A DNA stretch of 13,983 nucleotides from CAKOSP01 sp964404455 (lineage in GTDB: Bacteria > Bacillota_I > Bacilli_A > RF39 > UBA660): assembly GCA_964404455.1 (NCBI GenBank), contig CAYOJY010000019.1, positions 1-13,983 on the forward strand, in the 5' to 3' direction. The position numbers and the translations under genes were made by a program. The notes under the pieces are model-generated. The model was given only the letters and a program-made list of their open reading frames with translations. It was not told the origin of the DNA and did not search any database. The number at the start of each line of letters is the position of its first letter. The stretch's first letter is position 1. Shown piece by piece: positions 13,779-13,983 of the stretch.

Positions 13779-13983
13779 ATGACTAATAAAAAAATATATG
13801 GAATAATAGCTGTAACTGCAATCCTTTTAACATCTTTAGGCGTAACTTTTGCTTACTTTATTGCCAATTTTGGCGCCGGTTCAAGTACTAATATTAATAT
13901 AGAATCTAAAACAACAGATAAATTATACTTTGTAGAAGGCAAACCCATAAGTATAGTAGCTTCTCAAGAAAACTTTGGTGAAG
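13779..13983 (+). CDS. Exported protein, SipW-dependent/camelysin-like N-terminus (partial)
   Basis: Only the first 68 codons are inside the window; the gene runs off the right edge. Residues 4-25 form a signal sequence with a short basic head (TNKK) and a hydrophobic core ending GVTFAYF. A hydrophobic core followed by AYF is the look of the SipW-type signal peptides of TasA/CalY (camelysin) proteins and of many uncharacterised surface proteins in gut Bacilli. The following Ser/Thr/Asn-rich stretch and beta-strand-like alternation fit a secreted or wall-exposed protein. An AAAGG ribosome site (13765-13769) lies nine bases before the ATG, and a promoter lies upstream. A fibre-forming or protease role cannot be judged from this fragment. 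A SipW-type signal peptidase gene close to the right edge would support the assignment. Confidence 0.72.
   Translation, partial: MTNKKIYGIIAVTAILLTSLGVTFAYFIANFGAGSSTNINIESKTTDKLYFVEGKPISIVASQENFGE

Overview
The window looks like chromosomal DNA from a low-GC Gram-positive bacterium of the Bacilli/Mycoplasmatota side of the Firmicutes, for example a gut lineage such as RF39 or an Erysipelotrichia relative. That assignment is inference. The evidence is a very AT-rich composition, frames rich in Lys/Asn/Ile, GGAGG or AGGTGG ribosome sites, clear sigma-A type promoters, and Bacillus-type genes (ezrA, nifZ-thiI, a two-domain nrnA, recX, a yqfT-like gene). TGA is a stop here (nfo ends in TGA and Trp is TGG), so this is not a UGA=Trp mollicute. 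A class B penicillin-binding protein and EzrA imply that it makes peptidoglycan and divides with an FtsZ ring.

Region 1 (1-4156): a GC-richer, possibly structured tail of an upstream unit ends in a strong terminator. Then come nfo (endonuclease IV), a convergent small gene resembling yqfT, a class B PBP, and the pair rpmG (54 aa, ribosomal protein L33) and efp. In Bacillus subtilis nfo/yqfT, pbpA, rpmGA and efp lie in the yqf-yqh part of the chromosome, so this looks like a compressed version of that neighbourhood.

Region 2 (4157-6184): a short gene-poor stretch holds a 23-bp-period repeat, a possible decayed gene remnant and a terminator. Next, on the minus strand, are a double-length ThyX (flavin-dependent thymidylate synthase family) whose promoter carries a 17-bp palindrome resembling a PerR box, and a complete tRNA-Arg(UCU) with its own promoter and terminator.

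Region 3 (6185-10573): ezrA overlaps nifZ (cysteine desulfurase) by one base. thiI follows behind a hairpin and its own probable -10, then a 58-aa orphan gene. NifZ and ThiI together would transfer cysteine sulfur to U8 of tRNA (4-thiouridine) and possibly to thiamine thiazole.

Region 4 (10574-13983): an ackA-nrnA-recX unit (acetate kinase, oligoribonuclease/pAp phosphatase, RecA modulator), tightly packed and ended by a terminator overlapping recX. The window closes inside an exported protein of the SipW-dependent/camelysin-like type.

Most of this is housekeeping. The points that deserve a second look are the tandem ThyX with split motifs, the operator-like palindrome over its promoter, the apparently leaderless PBP gene, the decayed remnant at 4190-4320, and the unexplained GC-rich sequence at the left edge. 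I see no phage, insertion sequence, CRISPR array or defence system.
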